DNA of 64,000 nucleotides from Chelydra serpentina (GCA_037349315.1 JBAIAC010000004.1:40427001-40491000); one strand, 5' to 3'. Counted from the first letter of the stretch, positions 37,684 to 46,650 are shown. Made by a program: numbers and translations. Notes: generated by a model not told the origin, from the sequence alone.

Positions 37684-37856
37684 GTTTAGAAATTAGTTCA
37701 GTCTTGAAGGTCTTTAATATAGGCCAAGCAAATATATCTAAGGAGAAAATAGGTGAAAACCAAGAAAATATGTTGAACGGCAAAACTGATTGCAAACTGG
37801 GCTAACCCAGGAAAGACATCAAGTCTTTATTGCAGTGGAAGAATGTGTGTATTTCT

Positions 37857-38063
37857 TGGGCCTTATTCTGCTCTCACTTAGACTGAGAATCAAGAATAAT
37901 TCCATGGACCGTCTTTTTGTTCTGTGTTTGTACAGCACGTAGCACAATTGGGTCCAATCCATTACTAGGGTTTCTAGGTGCTATACAAATAATAAATAAA
38001 TAACAAAGTCAAAGGAGTTCCACCAATTACAACTGGGGTAAAGGAGCAGAGAATCAGGTCCCA
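37857..38063 (+). repeat. Palindromic MITE split by an L2 tail
   Basis: Outer arms GGGCCTTATTCTGCTCTCAC (left) and CAGAGAATCAGGTCCC (right) are inverted repeats. Between them 37,908-38,002 reads CTGTGTTTGTACAGCACGTA, then GGTGCTATACAAATAATAAA, the tail of an L2-type LINE on the plus strand. The DIRS element begins directly after the right arm. Confidence 0.5.
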
Positions 38064-38110
38064 GGAAAACACGGTTACTCACCGTAGTAAATAGTGTTCT
38101 TCGAGATGTG

Positions 38111-38275
38111 TTGCTCATATGTATTCCAGTTAGGTGTGCGCGCGCGGCGTGCACGATCGTCGGAAGATTTTTACCCTAGCAACACTCGGTGGGCCGGCTG
38201 GCGCCCCCTGGAGTGGCGCCGTTAGGTGCCCCGATATATACTGCAGCCAGCCCATCGCCCCCTCAGTTCCTTCTT
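38111..38275. repeat. DIRS inverted terminal repeat, genome-left (element 3' end)
   Basis: Matches the complement of 44,268-44,432. Over the 162-bp core I count two mismatches, at the GGCCGGCTGGCG and GCAGCCAGCCC positions. The outermost 45 bp (38,066-38,110) differ from the other end, as is usual for DIRS termini. Confidence 0.9.
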
Positions 38276-38312
38276 GCCGGCTACTCCGACAGTGGGGAAG
38301 GGGGGCGGGTTT

Positions 38313-38413
38313 GGAATACATATGAGCAACACATCTCGAAGAACACTATTTACTACGGTGAGTAACCGTGTTTTCTTCTTCGAGTGCTTGCTCATATGTA
38401 TTCCAGTTAGGTG
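38313..38413. repeat. DIRS internal complementary region
   Basis: 38,313-38,374 is the exact reverse complement of the genome-left end 38,066-38,127 (62 of 62 by eye). 38,371-38,413 is complementary to the genome-right end 44,407-44,447 up to the last bases. Placed end to end, the region equals the complement of the joined ends (CGAAGAAGAAAACACGG at the junction). In the DIRS-1 model this region templates completion and circularisation of the first-strand DNA. Confidence 0.92.
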
Positions 38414-38428
38414 ACTCCCAAGCCATTC

Positions 38429-39477
38429 CTAGGAGGCGGGGTCGGATTGTGATACAGCAGAGTTTAGGACCGCCGAACCAAAAGCGGCGTCGTCTCTAGA
38501 ATGTTGCACTATGGCATAGTGCGAGGCAAAAGTGTGTACTGACGACCATGTCGCGGCCCTACAAATGTCTTGTATAGGTATGTGTGCCAGGAAGGCAGAC
38601 GACGAGGCCTGAGCTCGGGTAGAGTGGGCCGTAGTGTGCATGGTGGGGACACCTGCCAAGTCATAGCATGTGCGGATGCACGAGGTGATCCATGACGAGA
38701 TGCGCTGGGAAGAGACGGGAAGGCCTTTCATCCGGTCCGCCACGGCGATGAACAGCTGGGTCGACTTCCGGAAGGGCTTTGTCCTCTCGATGTAGAAGGC
38801 GAGGGCTCTCCGGACATCCAGGGAATGGAGTTGCTGCTCCTTCCTGGAGGCATGGGGCTTAGGATAAAAGACAGGTAGAAAAATGTCTTGGTTAATATGG
38901 AAAGCCGACACTACCTTGGGCAGGAAAGCCGGGTGTGGCCTGAGCTGTACTTTATCCTTATGGAACACCGTATAAGGCGGTTCCGAAGTAAGCGCTCTGA
39001 GCTCAGAGACGCGTCTAGCCGAGGTGATGGCTACTAGAAAGGCCGTTTTCCATGAGAGATACAGCATGGAACAAGTGGCCATGGGCTCGAATGGGGCACC
39101 CATGAGCCTGGTAATAACTAGGTTGAGGTCCCATGTAGGGACCGGGCGGCGCACCGGTGGGTGTAGCCGTTCTAACCCCTTAAGGAACCTAGTGACCATG
39201 GGGTTGGAGAAAACAGAACCCGCCCCGTCCCGGGGGTGAAAAGCTGAAATTGCCGCTAGGTGGACCTTTAGCGACGAGAGAGCCAGACCCTGCTCCTTTA
39301 GTGAGAGGAGGTAGTCCAGTATGGTGTGAACCGGCACCTGCAAGGGGTCAAGGCCCCGAGTGCCACACCACAAGGAAAAACGTTTCCACTTAGCTGAGTA
39401 GGTGGACCTGGTGGAGGGTTTCCTACTGCTCAGCAGAACGTGCTGGACCGGGCTGGAACATCGCAGCTCCGACGGGT
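38429..39477 (-). CDS. DIRS tyrosine recombinase (YR)
   Basis: Integrates the circular DIRS DNA by strand exchange through a covalent tyrosine intermediate. The domain begins near 39,424 with RKPSTRSTYSAKWKRF and continues VHLAAISAFH and RFLKGLERLHPPV. Catalytic blocks are SARRVSEL (first Arg, at about 38,909), HSTRAQ (His-x-x-Arg, about 38,620) and TWSSVHTFASHYAIVQ (nucleophile Tyr, about 38,516). All expected catalytic residues are visible. The open frame extends upstream without a stop to 41,317 (962 codons), but that part overlaps RT in another frame and is proline/glycine/arginine-rich, so I place the coding part after the RT stop. It lies in the -1 frame relative to RT/RNase H, so expression by -1 frameshift or internal initiation is possible. 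No fault is seen. Confidence 0.92.
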
Positions 39478-41493
39478 TCAGCCATGCAGCATCCACGCCG
39501 TGAGGTGAAGGGACCGCAGGTCGGGATGCTGGATCCTGCCGTGCTGCTGCGTGATCAGGTCCGGCCATCGCGGAAGAGGGATCGGGTCTGTCACGGACAT
39601 CTCCAGGAGCGTGGTATACCAGTGTTGCCTGGGCCACGCTGGAGCAATCAGGATCACCCTGGCCTTGTCCCTGCGTAGCTTGAGCAGGACCCTGTGGACC
39701 AGTGGAACTGGTGGGAAGGCATAGGCCAGGTTGTCTGTCCAAGGATGGAGAAAAGCGTCTGTCAGGGAGCCTGGGGAGCGACCCTGAAAGGAGCAGAACA
39801 CTTGGCATTTCCTGTTCTCGCGAGTCGCGAAGAGATCTATCTGGGGAAACCCCCACTTCTGGAAGACAGAGTGGATGACGTCTGGCCGAATGGACCACTC
39901 GTGCGTTTGAAAGGACCTGCTCAGGCGGTCCGCCAAGGTGTTCTGGACTCCTGGGAGAAAGGAGGCCACGGGGTGAATGGAACGGGCTATGCAAAAGTCC
40001 CAGAGCTGAGTTGCCTCTCGGCAGAGGGGAAGGGAGTGTGCTCCTCCCTGTCTGTTGATGTAATGCATGGCCGTCGTGTTGTCTGTAAGGATGGAGACAC
40101 AGCGGCCCTGTAGGTGCTGAGCAAAGGCTTGGCAGGCGAGTCGTACCGCTCGGAGTTCTCTGACATTGATGTGTAACGTCAGCTCTTGCTCCGACCACAG
40201 GCCCTGCGTTTGGAAGTTCTGTAGGTGAGCCCCCCAGCCGAGGGATGAGGCATCCGTAGTCACGGTGCGGGAAGGCTGAGGTGGATGAAAGGGAATACCT
40301 GACATCACATGTGCGGGGTCCAGCCACCAGTTGAGGGAGGCTAGGACTTGCGGTGGGACCGTCAGAATCATATCGAGGTTGTCCCTGTGTGGTCGGTATG
40401 CGGAGGCCAGCCATGCTTGGAGGGGCCGCAGGCGTAACCTGGCGTGGGCTGTCACGAAGGTGCATGATGCCATATGACCCATGAGGCTGAGGCAGCAGCG
40501 GGCTGTCGAAGTTGGGAAAGCTTGGAGGCTGCGTATGGCGGCTGCAAGCGTTTGAAAGCGAGCCTCTGGGAGGAAAGCCCTGGCGAGGGTAGAGTCCAGT
40601 ATAGCCCCTATGAAGTCTATTCTCTGTGTTGGGACCAAAGTGGACTTTTCGATGTTTAGTAGGAGGCCGAGACGGTTGAACATGTCCATGGCCTTGTGAA
40701 TGTGGGACTGGACCTGGTTGGCGGAGTTGCCACGGAGGAGCCAGTCGTCGAGGTAGGGGAATACCTGAACACCTTGACGCCGAAGGGCGGCTGCTACCAC
40801 TGCCATGCACTTTGTGAAGACTCTCGGTGCTGTTGAGAGGCCGAATGGCAGGACCGCGAACTGGAAATGTCTCTGGCCCACTACGAAGCGCAGGAAGCGT
40901 CTGTGAAGTGGGTAGATGGCAATGTGGAAATACGCGTCCTTCATGTCGAGGGCGGCGTACCAGTCTCCCTGATCCATAGAGGGGATAAGGGTGCCCAGGG
41001 AGAGCATACGGAATTTCAACTTTACCATAAACTTGTTGAGACCCCGTAAGTCCAGGATAGGACGGAGCCCCCCCTTTGGCTTTGGGATTAGGAAATAACG
41101 GGAGTAGAATCCCTTGCCTCTGAGATCCCTTGGGACCTCCTCCACCGCTCCCAGAGTAAAGAGTTCGTGCACCTCCTGGATAAGGAGTTGCTCGTGAGAA
41201 GGGTCCCTGAAGAGGGACGGGGTGGGAGGGTGGGAGGAGGGCGGGGAGACGAATTGCAATCGGTATCCCCCTTGGATGGTATGTAAAACCCAGCGGTCCG
41301 TGGTGATATTCGACCACGCCGGGGAGAAGGGGGAGAGGCGGTTCAGAAACAGGAGTGCGGGATCGGAATGGACTGGTACTCCGGCCTCGAGCGCCCCTTC
41401 AAAAATTTTGTTTGGGCCCCGACGATGGCTTGTGGGGGCCCTGCCTCTGGCCGGTCTGCCGGCCAGGTTGCTGTCTCCTACCCCCTCGACCAC
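39478..41493 (-). CDS. DIRS reverse transcriptase / RNase H
   Basis: 671 open codons. RT spans residues about 120-300: FLIPKPKGGLRPILDLR, ALDMKDAYFHI (Asp183), LPFGLSTAPRVF and the catalytic FPYLDDWLL (Asp249, Asp250). RNase H spans about 408-525: TTDASSLGWGAH (Asp414), NVRELRAV (Glu446), LTDNTTAM (Asp471) and ADRLSR (Asp522), so all four acidic residues are present. Residues 553-626 (DLFATREN, AYAFPP, IAPAWPRQHWY) match the region that in DIRS elements is compared to a phage-type adenine methyltransferase; I cannot confirm activity. The first codon listed is GTG and the frame overlaps ORF1 by 95 nt in the +1 frame, so initiation may be internal or by frameshift. It copies element RNA into DNA. 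Confidence 0.93.
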   Translation of the reverse strand: MVEGVGDSNLAGRPARGRAPTSHRRGPNKIFEGALEAGVPVHSDPALLFLNRLSPFSPAWSNITTDRWVLHTIQGGYRLQFVSPPSSHPPTPSLFRDPSHEQLLIQEVHELFTLGAVEEVPRDLRGKGFYSRYFLIPKPKGGLRPILDLRGLNKFMVKLKFRMLSLGTLIPSMDQGDWYAALDMKDAYFHIAIYPLHRRFLRFVVGQRHFQFAVLPFGLSTAPRVFTKCMAVVAAALRRQGVQVFPYLDDWLLRGNSANQVQSHIHKAMDMFNRLGLLLNIEKSTLVPTQRIDFIGAILDSTLARAFLPEARFQTLAAAIRSLQAFPTSTARCCLSLMGHMASCTFVTAHARLRLRPLQAWLASAYRPHRDNLDMILTVPPQVLASLNWWLDPAHVMSGIPFHPPQPSRTVTTDASSLGWGAHLQNFQTQGLWSEQELTLHINVRELRAVRLACQAFAQHLQGRCVSILTDNTTAMHYINRQGGAHSLPLCREATQLWDFCIARSIHPVASFLPGVQNTLADRLSRSFQTHEWSIRPDVIHSVFQKWGFPQIDLFATRENRKCQVFCSFQGRSPGSLTDAFLHPWTDNLAYAFPPVPLVHRVLLKLRRDKARVILIAPAWPRQHWYTTLLEMSVTDPIPLPRWPDLITQQHGRIQHPDLRSLHLTAWMLHG

Positions 41494-44062
41494 GCGGCCT
41501 TCTGTAATAGTCTTGACGTGGTGGGGGGGGGAAGTAGGTGCGTCTCACGAACGGCCTGAAGGGCCTGCGCTGCGTCGCGGGGGTATGCATTCCCAGCGTG
41601 CGAATGATAGTACGACCGTCCTTTAAGGTCTGCAGCTTAGGGTCTGTCTTCTCTGAAAACAGGCCCTGCCCGTCAAAGGGTAGGTCCTGAATAGTGTGCT
41701 GGACCTCTGCTGGGAGGGTGGAAGATTGCAGCCAGGAGATGCGCCGCATGGCGACTCCGGAGGCGATGGTTCTGGCAGCGGAGTCGGCGATGTCCAAGGA
41801 GGCCCGCAGCGACGTCCTGGCCAGTTTTTTGCCCTCCTCCACGAAGGCTTTATACTCCTGTCTGGACTCTGGAGGTATAAGCTCTTTAAACTTGTCCATC
41901 GTGACCCAGGTGTTGAAAGCATAGCGGCTCAGGAGTGCCTGTTGGTTCGCCGCACGAAGCTGTAGGCCCCCTCCTGAGTAGATCTTGCGGCCAAACAAGT
42001 CTAGGCGCTTGGCGTCCTTTGACTTCGGCGCCGGGGCCTGTTGGCCGTTCCTCTCCCTCTCGTTGACGGATTGGACTACCAACGAACACGGAGGGGGGTG
42101 CGTATACAGATATTGAAAATCCCTCGGGGGGGCCATGTACTTTCTCTCTACCCCCCTGGCAGTGGGGGGTATTGAGGCTGGTGTCTGCCAGATGGATGTG
42201 GCGTTGGCAAGGATAGTCCGCACAAAAGGTAAGGCAACCCTAGTGGGGGCATCGGTCGTCAGGATGTCCACCACGGGGTCCTCCAGTTCAGGGACCTCTT
42301 CTATTTGGAGGTCCATATTCAGGGCCAACCTGCGGAGCAGGGCTTGGTGGTCCCTTAGATCGATGGGAGGTGGACCGGATGATGATGCTCCAGCCACTGC
42401 CTCATCAGGGGAGGAGGAGGAGGACAGGCCTTGGGCGAGCGGGTCCTCGACAGGTACTTCTTCGGGGCCCAGGGGTGGGGGCTCCGCTTCAGGCTGCTCT
42501 ACCTCTGGCGGAGGCCTGGAGACTGTAGCCTCTGGAGGGCGGGAGACTGTAGCCTCTGGCGCTCGACGCTCCAACGTGGTCGAGGTAGGAGCTCTTGCTG
42601 GTACCCTCTGGGCTTCATAGTATGCCATGGGGGTCCAAAATGGCCACCGCTCCTGAACCTGCCCGGTCTCTGGCAGGTGACCCTGGTCGCTGACGGTGCG
42701 GTCCTCTGCATAGAGGTCGCTACCAGCTCTGGAAGAGCGGGATCCAGAGCGCGAAGGCCAGGGCGGGGCAGAGTAGCCATGCAGTGACGTCTGCGTGGCC
42801 AGGGTCTGCCTCCTCGGTGGGGTCCGGTGCCGGGATGGTATCCGGTGCCGGGAGCCTGATCGGTGCCGGGATGGCGTCCGGTGCCGTGAGCCGGATCGGC
42901 GCCGGGATGGTGTCCGGTGCCGGGAGCCGGATCGGCGTCGAGAGTCGGATCGGCGCCGGGATGGGGAGCGGCGTCGAGAGCCGGATCGAGGGCGGGACCT
43001 GGATCGGTACCTGCGATGATCTCGGTACCGTGACACGGATCGGGACCTGGAGCGTCTCGGCGATCTGCGCGTCGACCGGCCGCGGGACCGGGAGCGGCGC
43101 CGAGAGTCAGGATACCTCCGTGCGGATGGAGACCTGGAGCGGTACTGCGAGTAGGAACGGCGCCGGGATCGTGATCGGTGCCGGGACTGCGAGCGGTACC
43201 TTGGAGACGCACGTGGCTGCTGCTGGCTGGTCTCCGCCTGCGGCACCGGGTGGAAGATGGCCGGTTTGCCGCGTGATGTGATGATCCGCACCGGCGGTAC
43301 CGTAGACGGGGTCGGTACCGGAGCGGTCATCTGGATCAGGTCCCGCGCCGCTGCGAAGGTGTCCGGCGTGGACGGCAGCGGGAGCTCAACCACGGAGCGT
43401 GCCGGGGAGCTGGCGGTTACCGAGCTCAACGGCCCCCGCGGGACCGGAGTCGTCGGTACCGGAGCCTGCGGAGGCTGACCTGCACTCAACGGCCTCTCGG
43501 GTGCCGGAGTTGGCAGGACCGGCGCCGGTGTTGACGGCGGCGCCGGGCTCAACGGCCTAAGGAGGGCCGGAGTAAGTGGCACGGAGACCACTGGCACCGA
43601 ACTCAGCGGTCCTTCCGGTACCGGAGTTGGCGGTGCGGGCGCCTCGACAGACCTAGGCTGGTCTGGAGTTGGCTGCGCATGCAGCGGCGCCTTAGTCGGT
43701 CCACCCGACTTCTTGGCTCTCGGAGACAGAGAGCGGCTCTGTGAAGTCCCGGGTAGAGAGGGACGGTGCCTGGGTTCTTTACCGGAGGTTGAACGTTCCG
43801 GTGCCGCAGACGTTGAGGCCGCCGGGGCCGGTGCCGTGGTACGATGCGGCGCCGACATTGGGCTAAGAGACGCCTCTAACAGGAGCTGCTTCAAACGAAA
43901 GTCCCGCTCCTTTTTGGTCCGCGGCTTGAAGGACTTACAAATACGGCACTTGTCCGGAAGATGGGACTCCCCGAGGCACTTGAGACAGGAGGCATGCGGA
44001 TCTCCTGTAGGCATCGGCTTCTGGCATGCCGAGCAAGGCTTGAATCCCGGTGAGCCAGGCAT
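41399..44062 (-). CDS. DIRS Gag-like ORF1 with zinc motif and RS domain
   Basis: 887 codons from an ATG at 44,062. Residues 10-42 hold a Cys/His cluster (C10xxC13, H23xxC26xxC29, H34, C39xxC42) likely to bind zinc. Residues 125-260 are proline-rich and 285-420 are an arginine-serine repeat domain like that of SR splicing factors. An 8-residue repeat (APEATVSRPP, EATVSRPP) lies near 501-517, and an acidic stretch at 515-600. Residues 560-830 form the part conserved in the decayed copy at 14.3 kb (DFQYLYTH, ANQQALLSRYAF, LRASLDIADSAAR). The C-terminus is Arg/Gly-rich (RRPRGRGGRRQQ). By position and composition this is the structural RNA-binding protein of the element. How the RS domain is used is unknown. 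Confidence 0.88.
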   Translation of the reverse strand: MPGSPGFKPCSACQKPMPTGDPHASCLKCLGESHLPDKCRICKSFKPRTKKERDFRLKQLLLEASLSPMSAPHRTTAPAPAASTSAAPERSTSGKEPRHRPSLPGTSQSRSLSPRAKKSGGPTKAPLHAQPTPDQPRSVEAPAPPTPVPEGPLSSVPVVSVPLTPALLRPLSPAPPSTPAPVLPTPAPERPLSAGQPPQAPVPTTPVPRGPLSSVTASSPARSVVELPLPSTPDTFAAARDLIQMTAPVPTPSTVPPVRIITSRGKPAIFHPVPQAETSQQQPRASPRYRSQSRHRSRSRRRSYSQYRSRSPSARRYPDSRRRSRSRGRSTRRSPRRSRSRSVSRYRDHRRYRSRSRPRSGSRRRSPSRRRSDSRRRSGSRHRTPSRRRSGSRHRTPSRHRSGSRHRIPSRHRTPPRRQTLATQTSLHGYSAPPWPSRSGSRSSRAGSDLYAEDRTVSDQGHLPETGQVQERWPFWTPMAYYEAQRVPARAPTSTTLERRAPEATVSRPPEATVSRPPPEVEQPEAEPPPLGPEEVPVEDPLAQGLSSSSSPDEAVAGASSSGPPPIDLRDHQALLRRLALNMDLQIEEVPELEDPVVDILTTDAPTRVALPFVRTILANATSIWQTPASIPPTARGVERKYMAPPRDFQYLYTHPPPCSLVVQSVNERERNGQQAPAPKSKDAKRLDLFGRKIYSGGGLQLRAANQQALLSRYAFNTWVTMDKFKELIPPESRQEYKAFVEEGKKLARTSLRASLDIADSAARTIASGVAMRRISWLQSSTLPAEVQHTIQDLPFDGQGLFSEKTDPKLQTLKDGRTIIRTLGMHTPATQRRPFRPFVRRTYFPPPPRQDYYRRPRGRGGRRQQPGRQTGQRQGPHKPSSGPKQNF
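42803..43210 (-). repeat. GC-rich minisatellite coding the RS domain
   Basis: Imperfect tandem units built on CGGATCGGCGCCGGGATGG-type words run through this part of ORF1 and encode the Ser-Arg repeats (SGSRHRTPSRRR). Other frames on both strands stay open here because of composition; they are not separate genes. Confidence 0.8.
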
Positions 44063-44267
44063 TGGCCCGGTACCGGGTTGGAGAGAAGGGGAGAAGCCCC
44101 TAATCTCCAGCTACAATTGTCACTAAGTCTAATAACAACAATTAACAACTAATTAACGGTACTTTAACGGTACTTAAACTATCTAAAAGATAAACGAGTG
44201 CTGTAAAGCTAGGGCTGTGGAGGTCAGCGAGCTGCTCTCCACTGTTCCAACGACCGACACGGGCGGT

Positions 44268-44432
44268 AAGAAGGAACTGAGGGGGCGATGGGCCGGCTGC
44301 AGTATATATCGGGGCACCTAACGGCGCCACTCCAGGGGGCGCCAGACGGCCCACCGAGTGTTGCTAGGGTAAAAATCTTCCGACGATCGTGCACGCCGCG
44401 CGCGCACACCTAACTGGAATACATATGAGCAA
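44268..44432. repeat. DIRS inverted terminal repeat, genome-right (element 5' end)
   Basis: Complement of 38,111-38,275 with two mismatches over the 162-bp core. It precedes the ATG of ORF1 by about 205 bp and so probably carries the promoter. A GTATATAT word inside (44,303-44,310) could act as a TATA-like signal, which is inference only. Confidence 0.9.
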
Positions 44433-44447
44433 GCACTCGAAGAAGAA

Positions 44448-45339
44448 TTTTTCCTTCAGGGTAACATGTACAGGTTAAAGTGCTGATCTTGTATTGCAAT
44501 CTACTATTGTTGACCCCAGCTCATCCGAGCTGTACTGAAATCAGCTTGAGTCCACACAATCCATGTGAGCAGATCCCAATTCAAGATCAGGTTCTGAAGA
44601 ATGCTAATGGCAAATAATACGACTAAGGATTTATGAAGAATTGTGCCATTTTACCGCATTGTCCTTCCCTCCATTTCATTCTAACGCTTTGGATTCTCTG
44701 GATATGATCATAATCTGAATTCATTTTAGATTTCACACAATGCCTAAATTATTTTATGTAAATGGATGGAAGAACCCCATTTAGTAGCATATTGTATAAA
44801 AGACCACTAAAAAAGGCAATGGTAGAAATAAATTATAATTTCTTGTTCTGTACAAATAACAGTAAAGTACCTTTGAAAGAAAATAGTGTGGATTTCAATA
44901 CTGTGTCAACTGAGTCTTTGAACTACAAATCATATCTCAGAGAACTGCAATAAATGCAACAAATGGAGAGGTAGGTTTAATTATATCATGAATCTGAAGT
45001 TCCCTTTGTACCTAAACAATATATTTTTACAGTGAAGTAGTTGTCATATGAACAATTTAGTAATACTTGTGACAAAGATGTCAAGATCATTAGACGAGGT
45101 ACAAAATACTAAAAAGAATAACCATTATATACCTAAGTTATGGAAGCAAAGGTCAAGTTTTGAGAAACTTGGAAAATTCTAAATTAGGAGTTCCACGTGT
45201 TTTATTTCATATATTATTTTCAATATTAATTATGTCACAAAGTTGATTACATGTTTATTTTGTTTTACGGTTTGAAGTAAATCTAACAATGGCATTCTAG
45301 CAGATGCAAAAGGATGTACTTCATCTCTAGAGTTACCAC
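44448..45339. other. No supported gene
   Basis: AT-rich host sequence right of the DIRS insertion. Confidence 0.4.
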
Positions 45340-46140
45340 AGCTCTCCATAATTAGTTCCATTCTCTTCCCTTCACATAGGTGAACTCACCAGCTGCCACT
45401 ATCATCTGATGCCAATGACTTGCAAATCTACCTATGCGCTGCTGACCTGTTTTGCATGATTCAGTCCCACATCTCAACCCACTGCTCTTGAATGTCTTGC
45501 TGCCACCTTAAATTTGAGATGATTAAAACGAAACTCCTACTCTTTCCTCATAAATGCTCCATACTCCAACCATTCTTTGCACTACTGACAATAATACTAT
45601 CCTCTTCATCACCCAGGCCTTTGCACAGAGACATCTTTGATTCCTCTTAATTAGTGATTCACACATCCAAGCTATGTCCAAAATCTTGCTACTTTCATTC
45701 TCCATTATTTCCAAAATTATCATTTCCTTTCTATCCACATAGCTAAAATATATCCAGGGCGTTACCACCTCCTGTATTGCTAGGGCAAACCTTCTCCATC
45801 CTCCCCTCTTTGGCCTTCCTAATCCACATTACCCCACCTACTTCCATTTAAATCACAGCCAAATTGATCTTCCATGCCATCTTCTTAACCATGCCATCCT
45901 CTCTTCAAATCCCACTGCTTGCGCCACCTTTTTCATCACATCAGGGCCAAGCTTCTTGTTCTCATCTTCAAGGCCCTTCGCAACTCTGCTCCACTCTACT
46001 TATCGGCTTTTGTATCTGATTACACTACCCTTCACCCTTTCAGCTCTGTCAGTGATGCTAGCTTTGACAGCCCATTAGTCTGTTTCTTCCATAACCGGAT
46101 TCTTCCTGAGTGTCGATAATGACTAGCACATTGTGGGCAC
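45340..46140 (+). pseudogene. L2-type LINE ORF2 C-terminal relic
   Basis: The less AT-rich, C/T-rich plus strand encodes AKLLVLIFKALRNSAPLYLS at 45,948-46,007, resembling the L2 ORF2 block R-x-FKLL-x-LxFKALHxLAPxYLS downstream of the RT palm. Upstream, words such as GTTACCACCTCCTGTATTGC and CTCTTTGGCCTTCCTAATC fit the RT thumb region of L2 elements. Stops and frame changes are frequent. The typical tail is absent here but three detached tails of this kind occur elsewhere in the window. Old and inactive. Confidence 0.6.
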
Positions 46141-46385
46141 TAAAAAAACAACAACCTTATATTAATAGAACACTAAGATTGCAAAATCAAGTGCTCTAAA
46201 GTTAGGAAATACCTGAATTAATGTACCGCATGCAACCTTATTTCAGACCCCTTACGTGTATCTATTGACTTTTTTTTAATGTAATTTCCTTAAAAAAATA
46301 ATAATCTTACAATTGAAAAAACAAATGCCATTATGTGGAACCATACTGACTCCAAAGCAGAGTTGGGTGTTTACAACAGCACATC

Positions 46386-46478
46386 TGAAGAAGTTGGTTT
46401 TTTAGCCACGAATGCTTATGCCCAAATAAATCTGTTAGTCTTTAAGGTGCCACCGGACTCCTCGTTGTTTTTGTACAA
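46386..46478 (+). mobile_element. Penelope-like element terminal fragment
   Basis: Contains GCCACGAATGCTTATGCCCA, then AATCTGTTAGTCTTTAAGGT, then GCCACCGGACTC. This is the same order as the PLE ends at 61.4 and 63.7 kb. No coding part. Confidence 0.6.
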
Positions 46479-46589
46479 CAGCACAATCTTCTACCACTTG
46501 AACAGGTAGCAGTAGTAGGCTCTTTTCTTCTATGTTTAACCGCCACAAGAGGGGGGTTGCCACTGGGTTTCACAGCTATTTGCTAGAAA

Positions 46590-46650
46590 GCAAAGGAATG
46601 TAGCGACTCAGGATTCCTGGGTTCTATCCCAGGTTCTTTAAGGGAACTAA
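46590..46650 (+). repeat. Possible tRNA-derived SINE remnant
   Basis: GACTCAGGATTCCTGGGTTC followed by TATCCC resembles the B-box part of an old tRNA-headed SINE. The A box is not clear. Confidence 0.3.

Larger units (their letters stand above)
38066..44447 (-). mobile_element. Intact DIRS-like tyrosine-recombinase retrotransposon
   Basis: The element runs on the minus strand for about 6.4 kb. It has inverted terminal repeats (38,111-38,275 and 44,268-44,432) and three open frames: Gag-like 44,062-41,399, RT/RNase H 41,493-39,478 and tyrosine recombinase ending at 38,429. An internal region at 38,313-38,413 is complementary to both element ends together. This is the DIRS order of retroelements, which replicate through a circular DNA and integrate by a tyrosine recombinase instead of a DDE integrase, leaving no target duplication. 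None is seen here. CpG-rich DNA, open frames and near-identical terminal repeats indicate a recent insertion next to an old MITE. Confidence 0.93.

Noticed and set aside
42499..43212. A 237-codon minus-strand frame inside ORF1
   Set aside because: Produced by the RS-encoding minisatellite read in another frame (Gly/Pro/Asp/Ala repeats); not an independent protein.
38134..44126. Numerous plus-strand open frames (60-165 codons) across the DIRS element
   Set aside because: They are antisense or frame shadows of the GC-rich DIRS coding regions, with repetitive composition and no domains.
38066..44447. Domesticated host gene derived from DIRS
   Set aside because: Complete terminal repeats, internal complementary region and all three frames point to an ordinary mobile copy, not a single co-opted ORF.
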